Source: Azorinus chamasolen (lineage: Eukaryota > Mollusca > Bivalvia > Cardiida > Solecurtidae). Taken from it: DNA of 64,000 nt. The DNA lies in NCBI GenBank assembly GCA_963576725.1, contig OY755243.1, positions 82,013,945-82,077,944 of the forward strand, given 5' to 3'. Below the pieces are notes generated by a model. That model had not been told where the DNA came from and did not search any database. It saw only the letters and a list, made by a program, of their open reading frames with translations. The translations under genes were made by a program, and so were the position numbers. Shown one piece after another: positions 41,952-52,023 of the stretch; positions within the stretch are counted from its first letter, which is position 1, and every line of letters starts with the position of its first letter.

Positions 41952-42159
41952 TACAGTAAAACCTCGATTATTCGAATTTTCGGTATAGAAGAATTTTGAC
42001 CCTTTTAGGCAGGTGGCTGCTTAATGCATGGTGAAAGACATGCAGAAAGTTCCTAGAGGAGCTTTCTGCATTACTTTCACCATGCATTAAGCTGCCACCT
42101 GTCTTAAAGATCGATAATAATACGTATTTTAGTGTTCGGATAATCGAAGTTTTACTGTA
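41952..42159. mobile_element. B-family MITE, well preserved
   Basis: TA, CAGTAAAACCTCGATTATTC / GGATAATCGAAGTTTTACTG, TA. Arms GGCAGGTGGCTGCTTAATGC and GCATTAAGCTGCCACCTGTC. Hairpin CATGCAGAAAGTTCCTAGAG/GAGCTTTCTGCATTAC. Confidence 0.92.
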
Positions 42160-42218
42160 TTTGGAATAATGCTGTTTGCTAATGTCAGCCGGGTCGCGCT
42201 TCGTAGAACATGTACAAC

Positions 42219-42577
42219 TACAGTAAAATTCGTGTAAAGCGGCCTCAAAGGCTATTTATAGATCCAGTCTCTTTGAATAAATCTACCGATAAGGAGCATT
42301 TACTGGAGAAAAGGAAACTGTTAGAATTGTGTAGTTATGAAACCATTATGATATGCAAATGTTCTACTTATCACAATGATTTCAAGAAGATGCTTTTACA
42401 GAGGCGTCAATATTAGGGAATGGGTTAAAGTAGGTGAGGACGTATTGCAGACCGACAGCTACGAATAAAGTTCATGTAGGAGTTTTCCGTATTACTTTAA
42501 TTCCGCAATAATGTACCACATGCCCTAAAGGCTCAGTCTTAGATAGGGTATTGTGGCCACTTAAGAGGGGTTTGACA
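42219..42577. mobile_element. D-type MITE interrupted by a G-family MITE
   Basis: D left end ACAGTAAAATTCGTGTAAAG (42219). 42242-42427 is G (GGCTATTTATAGATCCAGTC, TCTACCGATAAGGAGCATTT, ATATGCAAATGTTCTACTTA, TAGGGAATGGGTTAA) with the left end trimmed and half the hairpin lost. D resumes at 42428 (AAAGTTCATGTAGGAGTTTT, GTGGCCACTTAAGAGGGGTT). The 68-codon frame at 42210-42416 is a shadow. Confidence 0.7.
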
Positions 42578-43104
42578 CTCATTTTGCTTTTAGTATGTTG
42601 TAATAAAATCCTGATATGTATAACCCCTGAGCCAGGTATACTCTTATTTGATTGTATGGGTCTAATATGAAGCAGGGTTTAGTCAGCGAACATTTACTCA
42701 ACATGATAATGGTACTCAATGTCTCCCAATATATCGTACTTTATGTAAACAGGTCTCAGCGTCTATTCGTAGATTCCATTCGTGGAAATCCCTAATTGTA
42801 AAAGCGACAGGGCATAATACCCGTCACCTAGCTGTCCTGATCTTCCAATTTCCACATGCAGAAGAAATGCCAATAACAATCCCCCTTTCAAACTGGGAAT
42901 CTGTCTGTAGGAGGATTAGACTTAAGTTCCGATTTTATTGAATGTACTTCAGTGAACACTGAAAGCATAAAACCGTAATTACTTGACCAGATTTCTTACC
43001 ATGGAAAAGACGACACAGACTCGATGACAGTAAAGTAGGTGTCTCTAGAATACGGTTAATAGATTCAAAGGAAAACTTAATTTAGTTGCTAAATTTTAGA
43101 TTTG
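42578..43104. other. Unassigned stretch
   Basis: Nothing recognised beyond similarity of 42840-42900 (CTTCCAATTTCCACATGCAG, AAATGCCAATAACAATCC) to 30700-30745 and 53610-53680. This suggests another old dispersed repeat. Confidence 0.4.
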
Positions 43105-43640
43105 CTCGATACAACGGAACGTTTCTAACGTGGTCACATAATTAATAAACATTGGTGTCTATAAAAGCTGGTGACTGTTTAACACATTACCTCATAGGCT
43201 ATTTTTTGACCCAACCTCTTTGAATAAATCTACTGAAAATGAGTATTAACTAGCAAAAAGGTACATTTTAGAATTGTGTAGTTATGGAACCACTGTGAAA
43301 AATAGAGCATTTGCTCATATGGAGCAAATGCTCTATTTAAGTATTGCAGAAAACTACCCCGGGAGTTTTCTGTACAACCGTCATCATGCTTTAATTTAAC
43401 CCTTACTCCATGAATATTCATGAAAGAAATAATGAAATTATGAATACCTATTAGATAATTTATTATACACGTAATTGCAATTAACAAATGGAATATTTGC
43501 TAAAGCAGAAACTGTAGAATGAGATCTATATTATTCCATAAGCAAACATAGCAGGGTCTTCTCTATTTGCAAAGGTCTACTCTGTTTTCAAAGGCTTTGG
43601 AATGCGTATTTATGGAGTACAGTGATAAGGAAAGAATCTT
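43105..43640. mobile_element. D-type element broken by a truncated G and joined to an F
   Basis: D left: CGTGGTCACATAATTAATAA, AAGCTGGTGACTG. 43179-43340 is G: TTAACACATTACCTCATAGG through the hairpin GAGCATTTGCTCATATGGAG, CAAATGCTCTATTTA, lacking its right half. D right: GCAGAAAACTACCCCGGGAG, ATCATGCTTTAA. Then F from 43396 (TTAACCCTTACTCCATGAAT) to about 43633. It looks like repeated insertion at the TTAA sites of one D. Confidence 0.65.
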
Positions 43641-43689
43641 ATTCACAACGTCTGTGCAGTCTGGGGTACGTTAAAGCGAATGCCATAGT

Positions 43690-43990
43690 TCTTAACGTAT
43701 TATGTTTGCATAGAGCTTTTTACTCATACCTTGCTGTTAAACCATAATGTCTCCTTAACCCTTTCCTCCATAAATACGCATTTCTACGCCTCAGCAACAG
43801 ACACTTTTCTCTAATAAATGCTCCTTTTCGGTAGATTCATTCAAAGAGGTTGGGTCTAAAAATAGCATATGGAGGAAATGGTTAACTTTGGTTCTGGTGT
43901 ACTTTTAACCACCTCAAGTTTGATCACGCTTTCGAATAACCATTGACCGAGTCTCTAACAGTTTGGACTCTCCTGTGTACTGCGACACTA
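43690..43990. mobile_element. Long-form E interrupted by a core-less G element
   Basis: E left: TACCTTGCTGTTAAACCATA, ATGTCTCC. 43755-43885 is a 131-bp G derivative with TTAA at both ends but no central hairpin (TACGCATTTCTACGCCTCAG joined to CTCCTTTTCGGTAGATTCAT). E right: CTTTGGTTCTGGTGTACTTT, ATTGACCGAGTCTCTAACAG. Confidence 0.75.
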
Positions 43991-44254
43991 ATCTTGCCAC
44001 AGGACGCCAATAAATAATAATGATGCATACAATGATGTTGTTAAAGATGGCAATTAAGAAAAGGATTGTGTCTAATCCCAGATGCTAGGGAGCTGCACAA
44101 AGGATCAGGAAGGTTTGCCTTCTTTGCAAACTCTGTCGATACTCACGAGACTGACCGGTAGCTGAACGTCTGTTCAATATGTCAAATAATTATTTGCACG
44201 CTGGGCAATCACCGTGTGCAAAATTATGCGTCTGTTACAACTCTCAAAGTTAAA
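43991..44254. other. Unassigned stretch
   Basis: No recognised feature. Confidence 0.4.
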
Positions 44255-44504
44255 TTAACCCTTTACTCCATAAAACGTCTTTCTACGCCTTTGCAAACTG
44301 AGTAGATCCAGATAAGACGTTTCCTATAGGAGCCGTCTGATCAAGGTCTGCTCTGTTCATGGAATACTATAGATACGATTGTACAGCTTCTGCCATTGTC
44401 AGCAGTTCCTGTGTTCGTGTGCCATGCTAAAAATGAACTGATTTATATTCGTATATACATGATTCCATTATTTCTTACATGAATATTCATGGAGTAACGG
44501 GTTA
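44255..44504. mobile_element. F-family MITE
   Basis: TTAACCCTTTACTCCATAAA and CATGGAGTAACGGGTTA. Hairpin AAGACGTTTCCTATAGGAGC, CGTCTGATCAAGG; TCTACGCCTTTGCAAACTGA in the left arm only. Confidence 0.85.
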
Positions 44505-44524
44505 CTGTGCTTTTTCATATCTCC

Positions 44525-44776
44525 TTAACCCTTTACCTGATAGAAGCGGCTTTTAGCATGTTTGATTTATTCCTCCGCTGAAGAAAATAGTTCAAATTCA
44601 TACAGTCATGAACATATTGCATAATAAATATTTTCTATATCCTAGTAGGTGGTACCTTAAAGCAGGCTGAAAGTAAAGCAGAATGCGCCTTAAGGCGCAT
44701 TCTGCTTTACTTTCAACCTGCTTTAAGTGGTCATATGTCTTCAAAACTAGAAACAGGCTATTGGGTAAAGGGTTAA
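44525..44776. mobile_element. J-family MITE, copy 2 (252 bp)
   Basis: Same length, ends and hairpin as 38005-38256. Differences I can see: AGCATG versus AGCGTG near 44557, and TACCTTAAA versus TAGATTAAA near 44653. Such identity, compared with every other pair in the window, implies recent spread or recent duplication. Confidence 0.93.
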
Positions 44777-45756
44777 CATACATCCCGATTTACAAACAGT
44801 TTGGCTAATAATCGATCGGGTAAACTTGGCTTTTCAGATGGATCTAGTTGGTTGCCTTGGTTATCTTAAATTCGCTACGGGCGTGAACAGAGTCAAAGCC
44901 CCATGTAATAACATAAATCATATTGTTGAACAATTGAAAAAAGAAGCTGGCATGTTCTGTTGTGCCAGACTTCATTTGGGTTCCTTGGCTTTGGATGTCA
45001 TATTATATCTCGTTAGGGCGTCAGTCTACGTGTAGTGTAGTGACATGATTTTGAAGTTGACTTTATACATGCTCACACCGCACTTTCGTTTCCTTGATAT
45101 GAAAATTACCACAGCGCATAACAAAACAGTACATCCTTGTAATCAGATCATCCTTTTGAATGTACATGGTTACTTTATATGTGTGTGTGTGTGGGGGGGG
45201 GGGGGGTGCCTGATCAGGGTATGTTCTGTTCGTGTATGGAATTCTACAGTTTCTGTCATTACCAAAACAACCACATAGCATTATTAAATATCATTTAAAT
45301 AATAGTTATAGTGCAATTTCTGACATGAATACTCATGTAGTAAATGAGTAACGCTGTAGGTCATGGACACAATCCCAGTGTAATTAAAATACAGTCGTCA
45401 ATGGTACACTTACGGTGTATCTACAACAGGGTACAACAGGGTAATAATAATATCAGCTTGTACGACAACAGTCACAATAATTAAACACAAAACCAATATA
45501 AAAAATATTGAGGCAATCACAAATTTAGACAGGAGATATTAATCACAATATAAATAAGTATGTCAGGGCAAATATATATAGCTTCCTTGCAATAATTCAA
45601 CAATCTCTCCCGTGCCTGGGCTGGCTTTTTTTATACCAAACTGCAATTCCATTAAACAAACGAAAATGCAAAAAAGGACGCACAAACGAGATATGCATAG
45701 CCAGGGCCAGTTGCACTAGGGTAACCAGAGTGTGTGACACGGCATATAAGCATTTT
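44777..45756. other. Unassigned stretch with a GT/G microsatellite
   Basis: 45180-45207 is (GT)n followed by a run of G. A plus-strand frame at 44826-45035 (69 codons) is unrecognised; its context (repeats on both sides) gives no support. Confidence 0.45.
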
Positions 45757-45908
45757 TTACCGCAGCAGAAACTGTATAACCAGATCTATATCATTTAGTA
45801 AGCAAACAGAGCAGACCCTGATCAGACGGCTCCTATAGGAGCCGTCTGGTCTGGGTCTGCTCTGTTTGCAAAGGCGTAGAAATGCGTATTTATGGAGTAA
45901 AGGGTTAA
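45757..45908. mobile_element. F-family element, hairpin arm well preserved
   Basis: AAGCAAACAGAGCAGACCCT, GATCAGACGGCTCCTATAGG, AGCCGTCTGGTCTGGGTCTG, CTCTGTTTGCAAAGGCGTAG, ending GGAGTAAAGGGTTAA. A near-perfect hairpin of about 40-bp arms. Reference for the F core. Confidence 0.88.
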
Positions 45909-46433
45909 AGGATAACATGTGCCTCTATCAGGTAAAAGGTTACGAAACACATATGTCGTTCACATAAGTCAAGCTTGTTATCAGAATTGCTGATTTTGCA
46001 TAGCTGTAAGCTACTGGAAATATTTCGTTATCTGAGAACTGCATTAATTCTAACAATATTGTATCAAAGAATCATATTTCCCCATAGAGTTATTGGTAAA
46101 ACAAGTGTCGGGCTCAGCTTTCGTTTCATACTCCCTTTGACAATCAGAATGTCAAACAGTTTGGATTCTATTGAGACGCCTCGTCTAGATCGGCACTGTT
46201 TGCAACCTAAATACCCTTTCAGTCGTATCGTGTTTAAGGTTAATCAAAATCATCCTACAAGGCATTTTGTAAATTCTAAATGTCACTGATAAATATTTAT
46301 ATTTCCTGAAAAACATTATTTCCCAAGCGTATTTTTCATCAATTTTCATCTATTAATCCATACCGCGCAGTAAGAAAAAACCAATGTCTACTCAATCTTG
46401 AAACTGTGTGCAATCAAACTTTTGAAAAAAAAC
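45909..46433. other. Unassigned stretch with an E remnant
   Basis: 46148-46205 is an E fragment (GTCAAACAGTTTGGATTCTA, GAGACGCCTCGTCTAGATCG). The 104-codon frame at 45975-46289 crosses it and is not gene-like. Confidence 0.45.
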
Positions 46434-46632
46434 TACAGTAAAAATCCCCTAAATCGGCCGGTAAATTTAGTAGAAATATCTGTCTTGGAGACAGGTGGCA
46501 GCTTAATGCAGGGTAAAAGTCGTGCAGAAAGCTCCTCTAGCTTTCTGTATGACTTTCACCCCGCATTAAGCAGTCACCTGCCTAAAAGTATCTTAATTCT
46601 TCGCTACTAGAATTCTGGTTTAGAGGGGTTTT
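46434..46632. mobile_element. C-family MITE, right end fused to a 16-bp array
   Basis: TA, CAGTAAAAATCCCCTAAATC at the left; CTGGTTTAGAGGGGTTTTAG at the right without the final ACTGTA. Hairpin CGTGCAGAAAGCTCCTCTAG/CTTTCTGTATGAC; arms GACAGGTGGCAGCTTAATGC. The array at 46637 begins where the terminus should be. Confidence 0.83.
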
Positions 46633-46636
46633 AGAG

Positions 46637-46850
46637 AGTGTCAAACTGACTAAGTGTCAAACAGACTAAGTGTCAAACAGACTGAGTGTCAAACTGCCCG
46701 AGTGTCAAACAGACTGAGTGTCAAACTGACTGAGTGTCAAACAGACTGAGTGTCAAACTGACTGAGTGACAAACAGACTGAGTGTCAAACAATCTAGACC
46801 CTACTTAGTAACTCGTCGTCGCATCTGGATTCAAATTGTTTGCAACTGCG
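46637..46850. repeat. 16-bp minisatellite (about 10 copies) leading into an E element
   Basis: Unit AGTGTCAAACAGACTG with CTGACT and ACTAAG variants, 46637-46790. The same words, GAGTGTCAAACAG, occur once in ordinary long E elements just before the hairpin. Here the array runs straight into an E core (TAGTAACTCGTCGTCGCATC, TGGATTCAAATTGTTTGC). The array therefore appears to be an expansion of E internal sequence. Confidence 0.85.
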
Positions 46851-47039
46851 AACAAAAAAGCGCATAGCAATGGTTAAACTATATCATAATACGGGAACAC
46901 TGATATGGAGCCTGCAGCGCTATATCAGGTGAACATGTATGCTTTTCATACAAATTATATACGTGTACGTTCCAATGGTATGCAAATATTTGCATACATT
47001 TACATAAGTTATATTTTAACAGTGTAGAGGTTCGAACAT

Positions 47040-47240
47040 TTTCTGGGAAAGTATCTCTACTGAGGCAATTTTAAGAAAAACAGTTATTCGCTAATTTGAA
47101 ATTTAAGTGAGGAAGAGTTTTATAAAGGTGGCTGCTTAAAGCAGAGTGAACGTCTTCCACCTTGCATTAATCTGCAACCTGTCTAAAAGACCGATAATGA
47201 TACTTATTTGATTGCTCGGCATCAGCAAAATTTACTGTAT
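47040..47240. mobile_element. Worn B-type MITE
   Basis: CAGTTATTCGCTAATTTGAA at the left, AAAGGTGGCTGCTTAAAGCA, CACCTTGCATTAATCTGCAA, then TAATGATACTTATTTGATTG and CAAAATTTACTG/TA. Confidence 0.6.
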
Positions 47241-47475
47241 TATAAATTTCCCCATTACTTGTGTTTTATTCAGATATTTTAACTAGTTTGCGACTTACAC
47301 TGCGAATGTCTGACAACCATTTGAATTTTTTTTCAGTACCATATACCATTTGTAAATCGTGTCCATGAGACGCCGAGGAACACGATGATGGTGATGGTGA
47401 TAGTTTAAACATGTTTAATTTCCATATTAGAGGACATTGGGCCGGGTCACAAGTTCTTGCAACATTAGATTTGAC

Positions 47476-47545
<70 letters not shown>

Positions 47546-47810
47546 GGAGAGAGAGATCTGTGTTGAGGGGTAACATGCCTATAGTATATAATAGTACACT
47601 TAGACATCTTATCATAAGAACATACCGTTATAAATAAGACATCTTACCATATTTTAGAAACAGTATAATATTAAACTAAGATTTAGAACAAATATCGATA
47701 GTTGTACAATATGTGAGTCTTAAACATCCGTTATTGCTTTGTATAACAATGCACACCAGCAGATGCTAGAGTGGTGATGATGATGATGATGATGATGATG
47801 ACCATGATGA
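47241..47810. repeat. Microsatellite region: (GA)n and (GAT)n
   Basis: 47478-47557 is a (GA)n tract with a few GG interruptions. 47772-47805 is (GAT)n. Open frames over both (serine/leucine-rich, arginine/glutamate-rich, a histidine run on the minus strand at 47720-47959) are low-complexity shadows. Confidence 0.9.
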
Positions 47811-48298
47811 TGATCATGATGAACATGATACTGAACATACGTTCTTTTTCTGTATTCTAGACAAAAGCTAAGTTGAAACCACAGTGCATTCCTACAGCGG
47901 TGTCGAAAAGAAAGTGTTTCAAAGAAAGAATCAGTAGGAAATGAATACCGGTAAATCAATTAACTGCGAGATGCATTGCATCTCAGGCCATTGTGATTCA
48001 ATTAACCTCACAGGTTCCCGTAATGCTATTGAACAGGTCCCGATATAAGCGTTTTACATTCAATAAAATATATCTCTCTTGTCTGAAAAAGTCAATCTAA
48101 TGTCAATTTGGCTTGTTGGAATGAGCGTGAAACCACAATGAAACGTAATTTACTTATTTTGTTCAGCCTTCTTAGGTGTCTAACCTACAGTATATCTGAA
48201 TTTCTTAGTGAACTTGTTAAAATAAGTATTTCCGTTTTGATTATTGTTTCTGAAAACATAATTTTGCCGATATGACCTTTGGAAAATAATAACAAATA
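47811..48298. other. Unassigned stretch
   Basis: No recognised feature. Confidence 0.4.
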
Positions 48299-48299
48299 A

Positions 48300-48800
48300 T
48301 GCACGTCATCCTCAGAGTGGCCCGTCCCTTTGACCAAATAGTGCAGGTCACCCTCAGAGGGGCCCGTCCATTTGACCAAATAGTGCAGGTCATACGCAGA
48401 GGGGCCCGTCCTTTTGACCAAATAGTGCAGATCATAATCAGAGGACCCCGTCACATTGAAACAAATGTTGCAGGTCATAATCAGAGGGACCCGTCATTGT
48501 GACCAATAGTGCAGGTAATAACCTGAGGGTCACGTCATTTGATCAAAAGGTGCAAGTCACAATTACAGTACCAGGTCACTTTAACCAAAAGGTGCAAGTC
48601 ACAATCACAGGACCACGTCATTTTGACCAAAAGGTGCAAGTCACAATCACGGGACCGCGTCACTCTGATCAAAAGGTGCAAGTCACAATCACAGGACCGC
48701 GTCACTTTGATTAAAAAGTGCAAGTCACAATCACGGGACCGCGTCACTTTGACCAAATAGTGCAGGTCATAATCAAAGGGTCCTGTCACTTTATTCAAAT
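48300..48800. repeat. 42-bp minisatellite, about 12 copies, two subtypes
   Basis: Unit GTGCAAGTCACAATCACAGG, ACCACGTCATTTTGACCAAA, AG. The left half has the variant GTGCAGGTCA..C.CAGAGGGG and CCCGTCC. The right half (after about 48540) has the AAGGTGCAAGTCACAATCAC form. The period is a multiple of three, so repetitive frames exist on both strands; none is considered coding. Confidence 0.93.
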
Positions 48801-48899
48801 GTTGTTTGATTGTTTATCTATATGTTGAACAATGTCCTTTGTATTAATATCATTATGCACAATGTATTTAAGCCCTGCCAATATCGCATTTGTGATTAC

Positions 48900-48985
48900 C
48901 TATGTAACCAGTTTGGATCCAGATGAGACGCCGAGTAACTCTTCGTTTCACGTCTCATTTGGATCTAAACTGTTTTTCTCCTAGG
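48900..48985. mobile_element. E-family hairpin
   Basis: GTTTGGATCCAGATGAGACG, CCGAGTAACTCTTCGTTTCA, CGTCTCATTTGGATCTAAAC. It has a small insertion in the centre. Confidence 0.8.
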
Positions 48986-49960
48986 TAAGGTTTCTGAAAG
49001 AAAACTGGGAACAATTGAACAAACGAAAACTGTACCAGACAACACATTTTACAGACGAAAATATTTGGCAGCGAAAGAGTTAAAAAGGGATTATGAAGAC
49101 AGTGTAGGCCCAGATCAGAGGGAGTCGCCCAATATGTTTCTTAGTCACCTCGTCGAGAGCACCACTTCAACTGAAAATAATAAATATTTGGGCAAATGAA
49201 CTGAGAGAGTGAGTGAGACCTACATGAATTATCCGTCTACAAGTCGATGTTCCGACAAGTGCTTGGCAGTAAGCGATGTGATAGACAAAGATGTATATTG
49301 AAATACTCATATCGGCATTGTTTTCACCAAACACTACTTTAGATTTTTTTCTTTAATATAAAGAAAGACGCAACACATTGGATGGCGGAGGCAATAAGGG
49401 GCTATTTATAACACAAATGTTTAATTTGCTCATCTTATATATAAATACATGTACAATCCAAACATACACAAAAGTGTCGAGGACATTCAAATAGAAGAGT
49501 AACATAACTAATTATAGTTTTAGACTAGTCACAGTTCTGGAAAGATAATTAATGATATATTTGTATGTTTTAGTCAGAGTAAAGTCCTGTTTTAAGATAA
49601 GCATACCGAATCTCTTTGGCACATTTGGTCAAATACTGTCTATACTCAAGTCGGTGTGTTCGTTTATCCTGACACATTTCTATTCTAGACAAGAGGTGTC
49701 TTTCAAAAGCTAAGTACTTTCTGTTTTATTTTCTGTGCCAAACCATATCTTGCTGCTACTCATTAGAATCGCAACGGAGCGTCCGAGGCGATTCTTATCA
49801 ATAGCAGCAAGACAGAGTTTGATGCAGCAAATAACATATTTTGCTATATCTGTACACACCTTAAGTATAGTTCTAAATTCCAGACACAAAAAGCAGTATG
49901 ATACAGACATACTATATAAGAACTCGTTAAGCGTAGACTCAGACATATGTAAGTATGTAA
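48986..49960. other. Unassigned stretch
   Basis: 49010-49080 contains E right-flank words (GGGAACAATTGAACAAACGA, ACGAAAATATTTGGCAGCGA). Overlapping frames at 49710-50052 on both strands are unrecognised. Confidence 0.4.
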
Positions 49961-49969
49961 ATTCATTGC

Positions 49970-50409
49970 ATTATAGGCAATTTTCTATAAATAAATCTAT
50001 TGAAAATGAGCATTTACTACAAAAAAAACCTTTTAGAAACGTTTATTTTTGATTTTGATTTTTATCGGGTTTTATGTCGTTTTGACAGCATTTCAGTCAT
50101 ATCACGACGTGCATCTAATTGCACAGAACATCAGGTACAACCACTGACATACTGCAAGCCAGCTGGAAGGCTTCCTGACATAAAAAACCCTGATGCCCAG
50201 ACAGTGATTCGAACCCAAAACGGTGGGTTAAGCGATTGTCTGTCAAAGACCATAACCAATCGGCCACGGAGGCCCCTGTTTAGTTTCGAAACCATTGTGA
50301 TAAACAGAACATTTGTTCCTATTGTGCAAGTGCTCTATTTATCACAGTGTTTTCAAAAGTTGACATTTACAGGGGCCACAAAATGCGTCGATATGAGGGA
50401 ATGGGTTAA
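49970..50409. mobile_element. G-family MITE split by a SINE
   Basis: G left part to about 50040 (TATAGGCAATTTTCTATAAA, TAAATCTATTGAAAATGAGC, CCTTTTAGAA). SINE at about 50041-50278. G right part from about 50282 (TTTCGAAACCATTGTGATAA, ACATTTGTTCCTATTGTGCA, GTCGATATGAGGGAATGGGT, TAA). Left and right parts rejoin in the G consensus order AATTTTAGAA then TGTAGTTTGAAACC. The target duplication is not certain; TTTAG is a candidate. Confidence 0.85.
50041..50278 (-). mobile_element. tRNA-derived SINE (Ser/Leu-type head)
   Basis: On the minus strand: GGGGCCTCCGTGGCCGATTG with the A box TGGCCGATTGG (about 50259-50269). Then a long variable-arm-like segment and the B box GGGTTCGAATC (about 50206-50216). 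Downstream are GCATCAGGGTTTTTTATGTC, AGCCTTCCAGCTGGCTTGCA, ATATGACTGAAATGCTGTCA, AAACGACATAAAACCCGATA and an A-rich tail. This architecture (Ser/Leu-like tRNA head, conserved body, ..ACGAC.TAAAACCC tail) is one I recognise from mollusc SINEs. No intact acceptor stem. Confidence 0.85.
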
Positions 50410-50768
50410 TAGACATTGTATCCTGTAGTCGAAGAGTATGTTTGGTCGTCCCAGACACATTATATACCCAACAGATGAACCTTAGCATGCTTTTATACGT
50501 TTGCCAGCTCAAACCAAACCCTGGTCTAGAATGGTTTTTTTTAACTTCCGTTTCGTTTGGCGTCTCGTCTGGTTCTAATCTCTTTTAGTTAATACCTGTC
50601 TGGCCGTGCTTAGCCAGTTAAGGAATGCGGTTGAAACATACGCCCAGCAAATGTTGTAGTTTTCTCATCTAGAATTATTGCGTTCAGAGTGCTGAAAAGC
50701 TTATTAGGACAAGCTCGTACATTTTATTGGCAGACGAACGATACTTGTTTACATTCCTGTTCACATTT
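50410..50768. other. Unassigned, with an E remnant
   Basis: 50500-50620 contains E words (CTGGTCTAGAATGG; GTTTGGCGTCTCGTCTGGTT). Otherwise nothing. Confidence 0.4.
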
Positions 50769-51420
50769 GATATAACATAACATAAGATAACATAAACATT
50801 ATTGGCATTAAACATTTTACAATGTTTCTGGCCTGTATAATGCAATAATGATAGCATGATAATATTTACAGAGAAGTCATATACATATAAGCATTGTAAC
50901 ATAATTTACAATTATTACTGTAAAGTATATCTATTTAAAACGTAATTTGAACAAGTGCTGTGCAAAATATCGCTTCTACTTTATGTGTATACAAAATGCA
51001 GTTCTTGAATTATTTTCTACATTTTGAAGCAAAGTAAATGTACTCCGAAAGGCTTAATAATGTCTTCTTATTTGTAGATGCCATTAATGTATCGAATTTG
51101 TATAAAGTTGGCCATCTACAATGGTAAGGTTTTATGAAACGTTTTTTTCAAATCATTATAAAAGGGACATACTAGTAAAAAGTGATATTCCTTTTCAATA
51201 CAATTGAGATTACAAAAGCTACATTTTCTCTCTTCTGTTGGAACATTTTCATAGCTACCTCTTTCTATTTTCAAACGATGTGATGATGTTCTAAATCTAG
51301 AGAATGTTATTCTGTATTTCTTTTCTTTTATAATATCTAAGTATATTTCAAAATTTAAATCATGTTAAAATCTGCAATATGCCTGAAATCGATTCGAATT
51401 ATTAATATTTGAATACCATA
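50769..51420 (-). mobile_element. LINE 3' end: ORF2 C-terminus, 3' UTR and ATG-type tail
   Basis: Minus strand. 51116-51349 reads EIYLDIIKEKKYRITFSRFR, TSSHRLKIERGSYENVPTEE, then a C-x2-C...H-x4-C knuckle (CSFCNLNCIEKEYHFLLVC) and PFYNDLKKTF. One frame change then leads to 51010-51114, WPTLYKFDTLMASTNKKTLL, SLSEYIYFASKCRK and the natural stop at 51010-51012. The 3' UTR ends with TTAATGCCAATAATGTTTAT and a TTATG/TTATC short tandem repeat (50769-50805). Upstream, one missing base near 51370 shifts the frame. The zinc knuckle is intact, unlike the copy at 4797-5372. 5'-truncated and inactive. Confidence 0.88.
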
Positions 51421-51572
51421 TAGTTATAATGGAAATATGAAGCAGTTGGTTGATTTCGCACGTGCTGTTTTAAATTTAAACAATGATAATTATAAATATT
51501 TGTTAGTATCATACAGTATGGGACAAAATGTGGGAAGTGTGACTATTTTCATCAGCATACAAACAGTAAATA

Positions 51573-51779
51573 TAGTACAAAACCTATAAACCGGAGGTTC
51601 AGTTTAATATAAATATCAGTCTCGGAGACAGATGGCAGCTTAATGCAGGATGAAAGTCATGCAGAAAGCTCCTCTAGGAGTTTTCTGCATGACGTTCACC
51701 CTGCATTAAGAAGCCACCTGCCTAAAAGTATCTAAACTCTTCTCTACTAGAATTCCGGTTTAGACGGAGTTTAACTGTA
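51573..51779. mobile_element. C-family MITE
   Basis: TAGTACAAAACCTATAAACC / CCGGTTTAGACGGAGTTTAACTG, TA. Interior GACAGATGGCAGCTTAATGC, CATGCAGAAAGCTCCTCTAG/GAGTTTTCTGCATGACG, CCTGCATTAAGAAGCCACCT. Confidence 0.88.
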
Positions 51780-52023
51780 CCTTCAATATTAGGAGACCCA
51801 TTTGTAAATAGCTAAATACCATCATGAGTACCTTTGTAATAACTGGATTCCAAACAAGAAGACATCTAAAGATGATACTGTTTAAAGTTAATCCATCACG
51901 GATTTGACATCAGTAAATTATACAAATAGAGTACAATAACTGCTCTTTCAGTTGCTGGATTCCAAACAAGAATATATTTAAATATTATACTGAATAAGGT
52001 AACCCAGACCAGGACGGACAACG
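51780..52023. repeat. Short diverged repeat cluster
   Basis: GGATTCCAAACAAGAA occurs at about 51843 and 51957 and, in altered form (GAATTCCAAGCAAACACG, GATTTCCAAACAGAAG), at 52297 and 52625. Each is followed by a TATTTAAAGATGATACTG-like phrase. Four spaced copies of a roughly 110-bp block, now separated by F and G insertions. Confidence 0.55.

Noticed and set aside
47266..47959. ORFs with serine/leucine, arginine/glutamate and histidine runs
   Set aside because: They translate (GA)n and (GAT)n microsatellites.
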